Of a DNA stretch of 64,000 bases, positions 26,877 through 37,412 are shown one piece after another; position 1 is the first letter of the stretch, and each line of letters begins with the position of its first letter. The notes beneath the pieces are model-generated. The model was not told the origin of the DNA. It was given only the letters and a program-made list of their open reading frames with translations, and searched no databases. The position numbers were made by a program, and so were the translations under genes. The stretch lies in NCBI GenBank assembly GCA_902628645.1, contig CACONS010000001.1:1-64000 (forward strand). Direction: 5' to 3'. Source of the DNA: an uncultured Alphaproteobacteria bacterium. GTDB taxonomy: Bacteria > Pseudomonadota > Alphaproteobacteria > HIMB59 > GCA-002718135.

Positions 26877-28163
26877 ATGAGACTATTTATTTTATTTTTA
26901 GTAATTATTTATTCTAAATCTTTATTTGCTCTATCTATAGATGACTCTGTAAAAAGTACCATTGCCAATAATTTAAAGGTAAAAATTGCGTTTGAAAAAC
27001 TAAATGAAAACAAAGAAACTATTGAAGTAGCAATAGGTAAAAAGCTCCCAACAGTTACAGGCACTATTTCTGGCACATATAGTACAAGTGATACAACATC
27101 AGCAGCTGGTGTATCAACAACTCCAGAAACTTTTACTGATAAGTATAAAATTAGTATTACTCAAAATTTATACGATGGTGGTGAAAAAAACTTAGAAATT
27201 GAAAGATCAAAAATTATTTATGAAAATGCTGTAATAAATTTTTACAAAACAGTTCAAGATCTGTCTTTAACGGCAGTAGAAGGTTATTTAACTGTTATAA
27301 ATTATGAAAAATCATTAGAGGCTTCTGAAAAGAATTTTGATTCTGTTTCAAGATTTCTAGAAGAAGTAAAATTAAAATATGAATTAGGTTCCGCAACCAT
27401 AACTGAACTAAAAAATGCTGAGAGTGCTTTCTCGATTGCAGAAACTAATCTTTTCTCAGCTGAACAAAATTACAAAGTTAGTTTAAAAACATTCAAATCA
27501 ATTGTTGGTCAAGAAGCTATTAAATTAGAAGATTATGTAAATATAGAAAATGATTTAAATTTTAATAACATACTATCTGAAGTTTATAAAAATAATTTTA
27601 ATATTTTAATTGCACAAAATAATATTAAAATTAAAGAACTTGATCTCTCAAAAGAAAAAGGTTCTAATAGACCTACATTAGATATTACGGCTTCAACAGA
27701 GTTCTCTGATGGTTCACGAATAGATTCTGGAAGTGAAAATACTAATGCATCATTAGGTCTAACTTTAACTATTCCTATATTTCAGCAAAATATTGATAAA
27801 TCAGATATTAGAAAAATTAATTCTCAAATTTTACAAACTGAAATTGAACTTGAAGATCTTAAAGAAAGTTTAAATATTGAGGTATCAAATTATTATAAAA
27901 ACTATTTAATTAGTAAATCAAATTTAAATACATCTTTATTGACCATAGAATATGCAAATACTCTCCTACAAAGTACTCAGGAGGAATATAACCTTGGGAC
28001 AAAGTCTATTACTGATCTTATAGAAGCAGAAACTAATCTTTTAAACGTAAATGTTGAATATTTTAATGCAAATAAAAACTATTTGATTAATTATTTTAAT
28101 TTATTAGCTTTAGACGGATCACTGATAAAATTATTTGAGGAGTATCTTCCTAGCTATAATTAG
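26877..28163 (+). CDS. tolC: TolC family outer-membrane efflux protein
   Basis: Outer-membrane channel of type I secretion and RND-type efflux. The 428-residue protein begins with a signal peptide (residues 1-18, ending SLFALS) and contains two copies of the long-helix and beta-strand repeat, with GSATITELKNAES in the first half and GTKSITDLIEAETNLLN in the second, the TolC repeat signature. The outer-barrel strands (TGTISGTYSTS and ASTEFSDGS regions) are serine and threonine rich. It is adjacent to the Pcm-like gene and followed by the PopZ-like gene and valS, the usual alphaproteobacterial order. No inner-membrane pump partner is in the window. Confidence 0.93.
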   Translation: MRLFILFLVIIYSKSLFALSIDDSVKSTIANNLKVKIAFEKLNENKETIEVAIGKKLPTVTGTISGTYSTSDTTSAAGVSTTPETFTDKYKISITQNLYDGGEKNLEIERSKIIYENAVINFYKTVQDLSLTAVEGYLTVINYEKSLEASEKNFDSVSRFLEEVKLKYELGSATITELKNAESAFSIAETNLFSAEQNYKVSLKTFKSIVGQEAIKLEDYVNIENDLNFNNILSEVYKNNFNILIAQNNIKIKELDLSKEKGSNRPTLDITASTEFSDGSRIDSGSENTNASLGLTLTIPIFQQNIDKSDIRKINSQILQTEIELEDLKESLNIEVSNYYKNYLISKSNLNTSLLTIEYANTLLQSTQEEYNLGTKSITDLIEAETNLLNVNVEYFNANKNYLINYFNLLALDGSLIKLFEEYLPSYN

Positions 28164-28200
28164 AGTTTTATTAATTTAATTAAACATTTATAATACCCTT

Positions 28201-28485
28201 ATGAATACAAAAAATTCAATCAATGAATCTCTTGAAATTATACGTCGAGCACTTGAAGATGAAAAAAATGATACAAATAAAGATTTATCATCTAATATTT
28301 TGATACTTAACCAAAAGGTTAATAGTGATGGCACAATAAAACTACTTCAAAAAGATGATGATATAAACAGAGAAATTAATGATATTATAGATCAAAAACT
28401 TACCTATCTTGTAGAAAATAAAATCGAAAAAATACTTGATGAAAAAATACCAACATTACTTAAAAATTACTTCGATTCAAAATAG
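28201..28485 (+). CDS. Short PopZ-like polar organizing protein (DUF2497-type)
   Basis: A 94-residue protein between tolC and valS, the place where alphaproteobacteria encode PopZ, the polar matrix protein that anchors chromosome origins. Residues ~6-20 (SINESLEIIRRALED) match the N-terminal helix pattern SMEEILASIRR, and the C-terminal 35 residues form charged amphipathic helices (VENKIEKILDEKIPTLLKNYF) like the PopZ oligomerisation region. The long acidic proline-rich linker of the Caulobacter protein (177 residues in all) is nearly absent. The assignment rests on short similarity plus position, so it is moderate. Confidence 0.65.
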   Translation: MNTKNSINESLEIIRRALEDEKNDTNKDLSSNILILNQKVNSDGTIKLLQKDDDINREINDIIDQKLTYLVENKIEKILDEKIPTLLKNYFDSK

Positions 28486-28490
28486 TCACA

Positions 28491-31118
28491 ATGCAGCTTG
28501 ATAAATTTTTTAATTTTTTAAAAGATGAAAAAAATCTTTATTCGCAGTGGGAAAAATCAAATTGTTTTAAACCAAAAAAAGGGGGTGAGCCATATTCTAT
28601 TATGATGCCACCACCTAATATTACAGGCAGCTTGCATATGGGTCATGCTTTAACATTCACAATACAAGATATATTAATCAGATACCATAGAATGAAAGGT
28701 ATGGAAGTATTGTGGCAAGCAGGGACAGATCATGCAGGAATAGCTACTCAGATGGTGGTTGAAAGAAAATTAAGTGAATCAAAACTAGATCGACGATCTC
28801 TAGGTAGAGAAAAGTTCATTGAAAAAGTATGGGAATGGAAAAAAGAGTCAGGTGGTCAGATAAGTAATCAATTAAGAAGACTTGGCGCTTCTGCAGATTG
28901 GTCGAGAGAAAGATTTACTATGGATGAAGGTCTTTCAAATGCAGTTAAGAAAGTTTTTGTTAATTTATATAATGATGGAATTATTTATAAAGATAAGAGA
29001 TTAGTTAATTGGGATCCAAAACTTTTAACTGCTATTTCTGATCTAGAAGTAGAACAAAGAGATACTGAAGGAAGTTTATGGCATATTAAATATCCCATAG
29101 ATGAAAACAATTATATTATAGTGGCAACAACCAGACCTGAGACGATTTTGGGAGATACTGCAGTTGCCGTCCATCCTGAAGATAAAAAATATAAAAATTT
29201 AGTTGGTAAATTCTGTAACTTACCACTTACAAATAAAAAAATTCTAATTATCGCTGATGAATATGCAGATCCTGAAAAAGGTTCTGGAGCTGTTAAAATT
29301 ACCCCTGCACATGACTTTAATGATTTTGAGGTAGGAAAGAGACATGATTTAGAATTTATCAATATCTTTGATGAAAATGCTAAACTGAACTCAAATGTGC
29401 CTGAAGAATTTCAAAATTTAGATCGATTTGAAGCAAGAAAACTAATTTTAAAAAAATTAGATGAAATGAATTTATTAATTAAAGAAGAAAAGCAGCAAAT
29501 GGTCATACCATATGGCGATAGATCAGGTGTTATTATTGAGCCATGGCTAACAGATCAATGGTTTTGTGATGCAAAAAAATTATCGGTTGATCCAATATCT
29601 GCTGTTAGAAATAATAGTTCCAAATTTATTCCTAAGCAATGGGAGAATACATTTTATAATTGGATGGAAAACATTCAACCATGGTGTATTTCAAGACAAT
29701 TATGGTGGGGACATCAAATTCCCGCATGGTATGGTCCAGATAATAAATATTTTGTTAGTGAAACTTTAGAAGAAGCTCAAAAGAAGGCAAAAGAATTCTA
29801 TGGCAAAGATGTTGAACTTAAACAAGATGAGGACGTTTTAGATACTTGGTTTTCATCAGCTTTATGGACATTTTCAACTTTGGATTGGCCAAATAAAACA
29901 TATGAATTAGATAAGTTTTATCCTGGCAATGTCTTGGTTACTGGTTTTGATATTATATTTTTTTGGGTTGCACGTATGATGATGATGGGTTCTTATTTCA
30001 TGAAGAAAACTCCATTTAAAGATATTTATATTCATCCTTTAATTCGGGATGAAAAAGGTCAAAAAATGTCTAAGTCAAAAGGGAACATAATTGACCCATT
30101 AGATCTATTAGATAAATATGGGGCTGATACATTGAGATTTACATTAACTGCACTTTTAAACCCAGGACGAGATGTAAAATTATCCGAAGCTAGAGTTAAA
30201 GGATATAAATCATTCACAAATAAAATTTGGAATGCTGGAAAATTTTTACAAATGAACAATTCATTTTTTAAAGATGATATTACAATAGATACAATATATT
30301 TTGATGCAAACAAATGGATAATAAAAGAATTGAATGATTTGATTTCTCAACTTGATCAATTAACTAAAAAATATTTATTTCATGAAATTGCCAATAAGGT
30401 TTATCATTTTGTATGGCACTCTTATTGTGATTGGTACATTGAAATTATTAAACAAAATTTTGATAATGAAAAATATTCTGATGAAATTAAAAAAGTGTCT
30501 GGATGGACATTCATTCAGGTTTTAAAGATTATACATCCCATTATGCCATTCATAAGTGAGAAATTATGGAGATCTTTAGTTGATGATAACTCATATTTAA
30601 TGAATCAAGTTTATCAAATTTATAAGACAAATAATTCCTTTGAGATATCTAAAAAAAACTTTGAAATATTTATTGAATTCATATCATCTGTAAGAAATTT
30701 GAGATCAGAACTAAATATACCTTATAAACAATTAATTAATATTTCTATAGAAGCAAAAAATGAAGAACTTAATAATTTTCTTCTTTCTCATAAAAATGAA
30801 ATAAGTAATTTTTTAAAAACTAAAGATATTAGTTTTGATAAAATTCAACCTAATAAGAACTCAGCTCTAATTGTATTAACATCAATGTCGGTTTTGATTC
30901 CCCTAGAAGGTATTATTGATTCAGTATCTGAATTAAAAAAATTGAATAAGAAAAAACAAATTGAGCAAGAAAAATTTGATAAAGTTAATGACAAATTAAA
31001 TAACGATAACTTTATGAATAAAGCATCAGAAGAAATTATTGATAAATTTAAAAATGAAGCAAATATTTATAAATCTTCTATTGAAAAAATTGATCAAATA
31101 ATAAATACTATTAAATAG
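28491..31118 (+). CDS. valS: Valyl-tRNA synthetase
   Basis: Charges tRNA-Val. The 875-residue class I synthetase has the HIGH-type motif HMGH at residues 49-52 ([15 protein letters not shown]), the editing domain with [19 protein letters not shown], and the KMSKS motif [10 protein letters not shown] near residues 524-533. An anticodon-binding domain and a C-terminal coiled-coil tail (lysine- and glutamate-rich, last ~65 residues) complete the usual architecture. The start at 28491 is 5 bases after the PopZ-like gene, and ilvD follows one base after the stop, so a valine-loading gene sits directly beside a valine-synthesis gene. Confidence 0.97.
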   Translation: MQLDKFFNFLKDEKNLYSQWEKSNCFKPKKGGEPYSIMMPPPNITGSLHMGHALTFTIQDILIRYHRMKGMEVLWQAGTDHAGIATQMVVERKLSESKLDRRSLGREKFIEKVWEWKKESGGQISNQLRRLGASADWSRERFTMDEGLSNAVKKVFVNLYNDGIIYKDKRLVNWDPKLLTAISDLEVEQRDTEGSLWHIKYPIDENNYIIVATTRPETILGDTAVAVHPEDKKYKNLVGKFCNLPLTNKKILIIADEYADPEKGSGAVKITPAHDFNDFEVGKRHDLEFINIFDENAKLNSNVPEEFQNLDRFEARKLILKKLDEMNLLIKEEKQQMVIPYGDRSGVIIEPWLTDQWFCDAKKLSVDPISAVRNNSSKFIPKQWENTFYNWMENIQPWCISRQLWWGHQIPAWYGPDNKYFVSETLEEAQKKAKEFYGKDVELKQDEDVLDTWFSSALWTFSTLDWPNKTYELDKFYPGNVLVTGFDIIFFWVARMMMMGSYFMKKTPFKDIYIHPLIRDEKGQKMSKSKGNIIDPLDLLDKYGADTLRFTLTALLNPGRDVKLSEARVKGYKSFTNKIWNAGKFLQMNNSFFKDDITIDTIYFDANKWIIKELNDLISQLDQLTKKYLFHEIANKVYHFVWHSYCDWYIEIIKQNFDNEKYSDEIKKVSGWTFIQVLKIIHPIMPFISEKLWRSLVDDNSYLMNQVYQIYKTNNSFEISKKNFEIFIEFISSVRNLRSELNIPYKQLINISIEAKNEELNNFLLSHKNEISNFLKTKDISFDKIQPNKNSALIVLTSMSVLIPLEGIIDSVSELKKLNKKKQIEQEKFDKVNDKLNNDNFMNKASEEIIDKFKNEANIYKSSIEKIDQIINTIK

Positions 31119-31119
31119 A

Positions 31120-32850
31120 ATGGAAGATAAAGGATCAAATAGAAAATCTAACTTACCAAGTAGGTATGTTAGTGTAGGACCTAAGAGTGCACCTCATAGA
31201 TCTTATTACTATGCTATGGGTTTGAAAGAGCATGAAATTTACCAACCTTTTGTCGGCGTTGTTAGTACATGGAATGAATCTGCTCCTTGTAACATTACTC
31301 TTCAAGATCAAGCACAGCATGTGAAGACCGGTGTCAAAGATTCTGGAGGAACCCCTAGAGAATTTACTACTATAACTGTAACAGATGGAATTGCTATGGG
31401 CCATGAGGCTATGAAATCTTCTCTTATTAGCAGGGAGGTTATTGCAGATTCTATTGAATTGTCTGTTAGAGGTCATTGTTATGATGCAATAGTTGGGCTT
31501 GCTGGCTGTGATAAATCTTTGCCAGGTTTAATGATGGCTATGGTTAGATTAAATGTACCATCTGTATTTATCTATGGAGGTTCAATCTTACCTGGAAAAT
31601 ACAAAGGCAAGGATGTTACTGTTATAGATGTATTTGAAGCAGTTGGAAAACACGCTGCTGGAACTATCTCAGATCAAGATCTAAAAGATATTGAACAAGT
31701 TGCCTGCCCATCTGCTGGTTCATGTGGAGGTCAATTTACAGCAAACACAATGGCATGTATTTCAGAAGCAGTTGGTTTAGCTCTAACAAACTCAGCTATG
31801 CCACCAGCAGTTAATACTGAAGAAAGAAAAGCTTACGGTGAAAAGAGTGGTAAAGCTATAATGAATTTATTAGAAAAAAACATAAGACCAAGAGATATAG
31901 TAACTATTGATTCATTAGTAAATGCTGCTAGAGTAGTTGCAGCTACTGGCGGCTCAACTAATGCGGCTCTTCATCTACCTGCGATAGCTAATGAAGCAGG
32001 TTTAAAATTTACATTGAGAGACGTAGTAGAAATTTATAATTCAACTCCTTATATTGGAGATATGCAACCTGGTGGAAAGTATGTTGCTAAAGATTTATAT
32101 GATGTAGGCGGTGTTCCTGTTGTTATTAAATCTTTATTAGATGGCGGTTATATAAACGGTGACTGCATAACTGTTACTGGTAAAACAATAGCTGAAAATC
32201 ACAAGGAAGTAATTTTTCCTACCAATCAAGATGTTGTTTATAAATGTGATAATCCAATTAGTGAAAATAGTTCAGTTGTGGGATTATGGGGTAATCTTGC
32301 CCCAGATGGATGTATATCAAAAATAGCGGGTTTAAAACAATTAACATTTAGAGGTAAAGCTAAATGTTTTGACTCAGAAGAAGATGCATTAACTGCAGTT
32401 TTAAAAAATGAAATAAAAGCAGGAGATGCTGTTATTATTAGATATGAAGGTCCGAAAGGAGGACCCGGTATGCGTGAAATGCTTTCAACAACTGGTGCAA
32501 TTTATGGACAAGGATTAGGTGAAACTGTTGCTTTAATTACAGATGGAAGATTTTCAGGAGGCACAAGAGGATTTTGTATTGGTCATGTAGGACCAGAAGC
32601 GGCTGTAGGAGGTATGATAGGGTTGCTTAAAGATGGAGATGAAATTATTATTGATGCTGTGAAAGGCGAAATCAATGTTACACTTTCAGATGAAGAAATA
32701 GAAAAAAGAAAAATAGATTGGAAACCAAGAAAAACTAATCATAATTCTGGTTCAATATGGAAATATTCCCAAACTGTGGGGCCAGCTTACGAAGGTGCTG
32801 TTACTCAACCAGGAGCAAAAAACGAAACGCATACATACGCTGATATCTAG
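31120..32850 (+). CDS. ilvD: Dihydroxy-acid dehydratase
   Basis: IlvD dehydrates dihydroxy-acids in valine, isoleucine and leucine synthesis, using an iron-sulfur cluster. The 576-residue protein has the cluster and metal cysteines in [22 protein letters not shown] near residue 130, and [22 protein letters not shown] near residue 200, followed by [15 protein letters not shown]. The C-terminal [19 protein letters not shown] block is intact. It begins one base after valS and its stop is 2 bases from the convergent xthA stop. Length and motifs are normal. Confidence 0.97.
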   Translation: MEDKGSNRKSNLPSRYVSVGPKSAPHRSYYYAMGLKEHEIYQPFVGVVSTWNESAPCNITLQDQAQHVKTGVKDSGGTPREFTTITVTDGIAMGHEAMKSSLISREVIADSIELSVRGHCYDAIVGLAGCDKSLPGLMMAMVRLNVPSVFIYGGSILPGKYKGKDVTVIDVFEAVGKHAAGTISDQDLKDIEQVACPSAGSCGGQFTANTMACISEAVGLALTNSAMPPAVNTEERKAYGEKSGKAIMNLLEKNIRPRDIVTIDSLVNAARVVAATGGSTNAALHLPAIANEAGLKFTLRDVVEIYNSTPYIGDMQPGGKYVAKDLYDVGGVPVVIKSLLDGGYINGDCITVTGKTIAENHKEVIFPTNQDVVYKCDNPISENSSVVGLWGNLAPDGCISKIAGLKQLTFRGKAKCFDSEEDALTAVLKNEIKAGDAVIIRYEGPKGGPGMREMLSTTGAIYGQGLGETVALITDGRFSGGTRGFCIGHVGPEAAVGGMIGLLKDGDEIIIDAVKGEINVTLSDEEIEKRKIDWKPRKTNHNSGSIWKYSQTVGPAYEGAVTQPGAKNETHTYADI

Positions 32851-32852
32851 TG

Positions 32853-33638
32853 TTAATTAATTAATTCAATTGTAACTGGTGTGTGATCAGAAGCCTTTTC
32901 CCATCCTCTTGGTTCACGATTAACATTAACTGATTTAATCAAATCAGTTATCTCAGGTGTAGTGAGAAAATGATCAATTCTTAGACCATTCCCCTTTTGC
33001 CAATTTCCACCTCTATAACCCCAAAAAGTCCAGTTGGTATTTCCATCAACAAAGTATTTTACGGTATCAACAAAACCTAAATTCAAAAGATTTCTAAATT
33101 TTTCTCTTGTTAAGGGATGTGCACATGCATCATTTTTAAAATTTTCGGGTGAATAAACATCTTCATCGGTTGGTATTACATTAAAATCACCACCTATAAT
33201 AATTGGTTGATTATTATCAATTAATTCTTTCATATATTTATTGAAATTTATCATCCAATCAATTTTGTAATCAAATTTTTCAGTTTCAATAGGATTACCA
33301 TTTGGAAGGTAAATATTTATTAATTTAATTTTACTTTTTATATTTTTTAAAGATATTTCCGTTTCAATAAATCTTGAATTTACATCTTTATAATTGGGAA
33401 TATTTAAATTTGAAATTGTAATATTTTCTTTGCTGATTATAGCCACTCCATTCCATGCTTTTTGACCGTTTACATAACATTTATAATTAATTTTTTCTAA
33501 TTCCTCTTTAGGAAAATTTTCATTTGTACATTTTAATTCTTGAATTAAATATAAATCTGATTGATCTTTTTTTATAAATTTTATTAAATGTTCAATTCTT
33601 GCATTAACCGAATTAACATTCCATGTAGTAATTTTCAT
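32853..33638 (-). CDS. xthA: Exodeoxyribonuclease III
   Basis: AP endonuclease and 3' exonuclease of base-excision repair. The 261-residue protein has the expected order of active-site motifs: WNVNSVNAR at the start (Asn7), LIQELKCT (Glu near 34), YLPNGNP, GGDFNVIPTDEDV near 152, and DHTPVTIEL at the end. It lies on the minus strand one base from erpA, from which it is probably co-transcribed. The xthA-erpA pair next to dgt-argS is a common alphaproteobacterial arrangement. Confidence 0.94.
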   Translation of the reverse strand: MKITTWNVNSVNARIEHLIKFIKKDQSDLYLIQELKCTNENFPKEELEKINYKCYVNGQKAWNGVAIISKENITISNLNIPNYKDVNSRFIETEISLKNIKSKIKLINIYLPNGNPIETEKFDYKIDWMINFNKYMKELIDNNQPIIIGGDFNVIPTDEDVYSPENFKNDACAHPLTREKFRNLLNLGFVDTVKYFVDGNTNWTFWGYRGGNWQKGNGLRIDHFLTTPEITDLIKSVNVNREPRGWEKASDHTPVTIELIN

Positions 33639-33965
33639 TTATATAGAAAAAGAAGTTCCACATCCACAAGATGATGATGCTATTGGATTAGAAATTTTAA
33701 AAGATGATCCTATTAATTCGTTAACATAATCAATTTTAGATCCTTTAATAAATTCAATTGAAGTTTTATCTATTAACACATCGGCATTTTTATAATTGAA
33801 TACTAAATCGTCATCATTTGGTTCATTTGAAAAATCAAATTTATATTGAAATCCAGCACAACCCCCACCTAAAACGGTTATTCTGAAATAGTTAGATTTT
33901 TCTGAAAGAAGTATCTTATTAATTTGACTTTGAGCGCTTTCAGTAACTTCAATTATATTGTCCAT
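33639..33965 (-). CDS. erpA: Iron-sulfur cluster insertion protein (ErpA/IscA type)
   Basis: A-type carrier that delivers iron-sulfur clusters to target enzymes. The three conserved cysteines are present: Cys36 in GGGCAGFQYKF, and Cys100 and Cys102 in SSCGCG near the C-terminus. The 108-residue length is standard. It is transcribed on the minus strand ahead of xthA and diverges from dgt, with 54 bases between the two starts. IlvD in this window is one possible client. ErpA, IscA and SufA cannot be separated with certainty from sequence alone. Confidence 0.92.
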   Translation of the reverse strand: MDNIIEVTESAQSQINKILLSEKSNYFRITVLGGGCAGFQYKFDFSNEPNDDDLVFNYKNADVLIDKTSIEFIKGSKIDYVNELIGSSFKISNPIASSSCGCGTSFSI

Positions 33966-34019
33966 TTATCTAAATATTGTTATTAGTTATTATTTTACAA
34001 CTATAATATAAATTTTCTT

Positions 34020-35138
34020 ATGTTCAAACATTTAGCTTCTAATCCTAATAACTCAAACGGAAGATTATATAATGAGTTAGATGATGACTTGAGAAATCCA
34101 TTTGAAAGAGATAGAGCTAGAGTCATTCATTCTAATTCATTTAGAAAATTAAAACACAAAACCCAAGTTTTTATTGAAAGTGAAAGTGATTATTTTAGGA
34201 CAAGACTTACACATTCTTTGGAAGTTGCCCAAATTTCTAGATCAATTTGTAGATTACTTGAATTAGATGAAGATTTAGGTGAAACAGTTGCTCTCGCTCA
34301 TGATTTAGGTCATCCTCCTTTTGGCCATATAGGAGAAGATGCACTCGATGAGTCGATGAAAAGTTTTGGAGGTTTTAATCATAATGATCAAACCTTGAGA
34401 GTTTTAACATTTATTGAAAAAAGACATCCAGATTTTGACGGATTAAATCTAACATGGGAAAGCTTAGAGGGAATTATAAAACATAATGGAATTTTAATTG
34501 ATAATTTACCTTATCACTTAGAAAATTATTCTAAATTACATAATCTAAATTTAGCTGATCAGCCTTATTTGGAATCACAAATAGCAAGTATATCTGATGA
34601 TATTGCTTATAACAATCACGATGTAGAAGATGCTATTAGAGCAAATTTAATATCATTAGATGATATTACTGAGTTAAGTTTTTTTGAAAAAATTATAATT
34701 GATTTAAAGGAACACTATAAAGATATTCCGAATAAGCTTTTAGTATATCAAGTTTTAAGAAATTCCATATCAAATATGATAAATGACATATATGAAAATA
34801 CAAAAAAAAATTTAAATGAAAATAGCATTAATTCTATAGATGATATTCGTAAAAAAAATAATTTTGTAGTTACGTTTTCAAATGAAATGAAAAAAAATTG
34901 TGACATAATTAAAAATTTTTTGTTTGAAAGAGTTTATAATCATAGTCATTTATCAGATAAAAGACAGTATTCAAAAAATGTTATATCTACTTTGTTTACT
35001 TATTTCGTAAAAAATAATAATAAACTACCAACAGATTGGAGAAATCAAAATATTGAAATTGAAAGATTAATTTGTGATTATATTTCAGGAATGACAGATA
35101 GATTTGCTCTAAATTTATACAAGGAGATTAGTGAATAA
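34020..35138 (+). CDS. dgt: dGTP triphosphohydrolase-like HD protein
   Basis: HD-superfamily enzyme that hydrolyses dNTPs (classically dGTP) to nucleoside and triphosphate. The 372-residue protein has the entry motif NPFERDRARVIHSNSFRKLKHKTQVF, the first metal His in RLTHSLEV near residue 65, the HD pair in ALAHDLGHPPFGHIGE near residue 95, and DDIAYNNHDVEDA further on. The short (type 2) alphaproteobacterial form is expected to be about 370-400 residues, as here. The stop overlaps the GTG start of argS by 8 bases. Confidence 0.93.
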   Translation: MFKHLASNPNNSNGRLYNELDDDLRNPFERDRARVIHSNSFRKLKHKTQVFIESESDYFRTRLTHSLEVAQISRSICRLLELDEDLGETVALAHDLGHPPFGHIGEDALDESMKSFGGFNHNDQTLRVLTFIEKRHPDFDGLNLTWESLEGIIKHNGILIDNLPYHLENYSKLHNLNLADQPYLESQIASISDDIAYNNHDVEDAIRANLISLDDITELSFFEKIIIDLKEHYKDIPNKLLVYQVLRNSISNMINDIYENTKKNLNENSINSIDDIRKKNNFVVTFSNEMKKNCDIIKNFLFERVYNHSHLSDKRQYSKNVISTLFTYFVKNNNKLPTDWRNQNIEIERLICDYISGMTDRFALNLYKEISE

Positions 35139-36861
35139 TTTTATTAAGGACCTTTCAGATTTTTTATTTGATTTTACAGATTTTTTAGAAGATAAGAAAT
35201 ACATATCTCCAATCAATAAAAAACAAATTAGCATCGATTACTCTTCTAACAATAAACAAGGTGATTTAGCTACAAATTTTTATTTAATAGTTAAAAGAAA
35301 AATTCTTAATAAAAATTTTAATATTGAAGAAGAACTAAATGACAGAATTAAATCAATTACATTTATTGATCATTTTGTGATTTCTAAAAATGGTTTTATA
35401 AATTTTTTTTTAAAAGATGAGTTTGTATTAAAAAGTTTAAAAGAAATTTATAATAAAAATTTTTTAAATTATATCAATTATGGTGCAAATAAAAAAGTAA
35501 ATGTTGAATTTGTTTCAGCTAATCCAACTGGACCATTGCATATAGCTCATATAAGAGGTGCTGTGTTTGGAGATGTATTAAGTTCTCTTTATACTAAAAC
35601 AGGTTTTGATGTTACTAGAGAGTATTATGTAAATGATGCTGGTTCTCAAATTGATAAATTAACAAACTCTCTTCTGAAACGATATTTGCAATTATTTAAT
35701 AAAAAAATTGAGTTAGAGGAAGACGAGTATCCTGGTGAATACTTAATAGAAATTGCCAAAAAAATTAAAAATGAAGATGCTGATAAGTGGATAAATTTTA
35801 CACAAGATCAAACTATTCAATATTTTAAAAATTTTGCATTAAAAAATATACTTCTAAGCATAAAATCAGATTTAGAATTAATAAATATAAAATTTGATAA
35901 ATTTACTCACGAAACAGAAATAGAAAAGAGTAAAATTATTGAAGAGCTTTTTACCATTTTGGATGAAAAAAAACTATTGTATAAGGGGATTTTAGAAAAG
36001 CCAAAAGGTGATGATTCTGATTGGGAGCCAAGACAGCAACTATTATTTAGATCTTCTAATTTACTAGACAATGAGGATAGAGCATTAAAAAAATCGAATG
36101 GTGAATGGACTTATTTTGCAAATGATGCAGCATATCATTTAGATAAATGTAAAAGAAATTTTGATAGATTAGTAAATATCTGGGGGTCAGATCATATTGG
36201 CTATATCCCAAGAATGTATTCGCTAATTAAAGCTATTAAAGATGATGAAACATTTTTAAATATCTTAACTTGTCAAATCGTAAGTTTAATTCAAAATAAA
36301 CAAAAAATTAAAATGTCAAAAAGATCTGGAAATTTTGTGACATTAGCTAATGTTCATTCTAAAGTTGGCAAAGATGCTATAAGGTACTACATGATTTCTA
36401 CTAAAAATGAGACAGCAATTGACTTTGATTTAGATGCTGTTGTTAAAAAAAATAAAGATAATAAAGTTTTTTACTGTCAATACGCACACGCTAGAGCTTC
36501 ATCAGTAATTAATAAAGCAAACGAATTAGGTTTAAGTATTAAAAATGATTATAAATTTACTGAAATACAAAATCTATCTGATGATGAGGTAAAATTAATT
36601 AAAAAGTTAATATGTTATCCTTATTTGTTGTATCAATCATCATACTATAATGAACCACATCGACTAATCAATTACTTAGAAGAAATATCTTCTGATTTTC
36701 ATTCAATTTGGAATAAAGGTAAAGATAATGAATCACTTCGTTTTATAGATGAAAAAAATGCAGAAAAGACAATTTCAAAAATATTTTGGTTGGAGTCATT
36801 CAGAATTATTTTAAAAGATATATTTTCAATAATTGACATAAATGCCCCTGAAACAATGTAA
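35131..36861 (+). CDS. argS: Arginyl-tRNA synthetase
   Basis: Charges tRNA-Arg. The 576-residue class I enzyme has SANPTGPLHIAHIRG with the HIGH-like HIAH near residue 137, an N-terminal Arg-tRNA-binding domain (about residues 1-100), the KMSK-like motif KMSKRSG near 394, and a C-terminal DALR anticodon-binding domain with HARASSVI. The start is a GTG at 35131 with an ideal AAGGAG at 35121-35126, inside the end of dgt. The next gene starts in its stop codon. It works with tRNA-Arg(TCT), also in the window. Confidence 0.96.
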   Translation: MNNFIKDLSDFLFDFTDFLEDKKYISPINKKQISIDYSSNNKQGDLATNFYLIVKRKILNKNFNIEEELNDRIKSITFIDHFVISKNGFINFFLKDEFVLKSLKEIYNKNFLNYINYGANKKVNVEFVSANPTGPLHIAHIRGAVFGDVLSSLYTKTGFDVTREYYVNDAGSQIDKLTNSLLKRYLQLFNKKIELEEDEYPGEYLIEIAKKIKNEDADKWINFTQDQTIQYFKNFALKNILLSIKSDLELINIKFDKFTHETEIEKSKIIEELFTILDEKKLLYKGILEKPKGDDSDWEPRQQLLFRSSNLLDNEDRALKKSNGEWTYFANDAAYHLDKCKRNFDRLVNIWGSDHIGYIPRMYSLIKAIKDDETFLNILTCQIVSLIQNKQKIKMSKRSGNFVTLANVHSKVGKDAIRYYMISTKNETAIDFDLDAVVKKNKDNKVFYCQYAHARASSVINKANELGLSIKNDYKFTEIQNLSDDEVKLIKKLICYPYLLYQSSYYNEPHRLINYLEEISSDFHSIWNKGKDNESLRFIDEKNAEKTISKIFWLESFRIILKDIFSIIDINAPETM

Positions 36862-37373
36862 TGATTAAAAGAATTATTTTTAAAAAAAATAATAATTACA
36901 TATTAAAATATTTTTTATTATTTTTTCTATTTATTATTATTCTTTATCTGATTTCATTTTATTATTTTACTAATAAAGAATATTTTATTATTCCTGTTTT
37001 TACTGATAAATATTTTATAATTCCTACTAATAAAGAAGGAGAGGTTGTTGATTATTTAGATAAGAAAAGTTTAAATAATATAAATAAAAAAATTCAAAAC
37101 TTTAAATTTAGTAATATAAGTGAGCTTAATTATACAATACAATTGTATAGCAATGATAATTTTGAAAATATTAATAAATACTTGAATAATTTATTAGAAA
37201 ATAAAATAGAAATTATAGATGATGAAGATATTTTTATTTTTTATAAAAAAACTGAAATAGGTACTCAATATTTTATTACCTATAAAAATTATATTTCTAA
37301 GAATAATGCTTATGAATCTTGTTATTTATTATCAATTGTTAAGAGTTGCTTAATACTTAATTTACAAAATTAA
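36861..37373 (+). CDS. Membrane-anchored SPOR-like protein
   Basis: Single-pass membrane protein of 170 residues: a short basic N-terminus, a transmembrane helix at about residues 15-36 and a periplasmic part. The last ~75 residues (LNYTIQLYSNDNFENINKYL ... YFITYKNYISKNNAYESC) have the two-repeat pattern of a SPOR domain, which binds denuded peptidoglycan at the division site. The sequence is very divergent, and the assignment leans on position: alphaproteobacteria carry a SPOR protein between argS and scpA. The start overlaps the argS stop (TAATG). Confidence 0.6.
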   Translation: MIKRIIFKKNNNYILKYFLLFFLFIIILYLISFYYFTNKEYFIIPVFTDKYFIIPTNKEGEVVDYLDKKSLNNINKKIQNFKFSNISELNYTIQLYSNDNFENINKYLNNLLENKIEIIDDEDIFIFYKKTEIGTQYFITYKNYISKNNAYESCYLLSIVKSCLILNLQN

Positions 37374-37376
37374 TAA

Positions 37377-37399
37377 TATTGAGAGAATCTCAATAATTT
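37377..37399 (+). terminator. Weak hairpin before scpA
   Basis: TATTGAGA (37377-37384) and TCTCAATA (37388-37395) pair around a 3-base loop and are followed by a short T run. It could be a weak terminator or processing site between the SPOR-like gene and scpA. The low G+C content makes its strength doubtful. Confidence 0.35.
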
Positions 37400-37412
37400 T
37401 ATATAAAAAATT

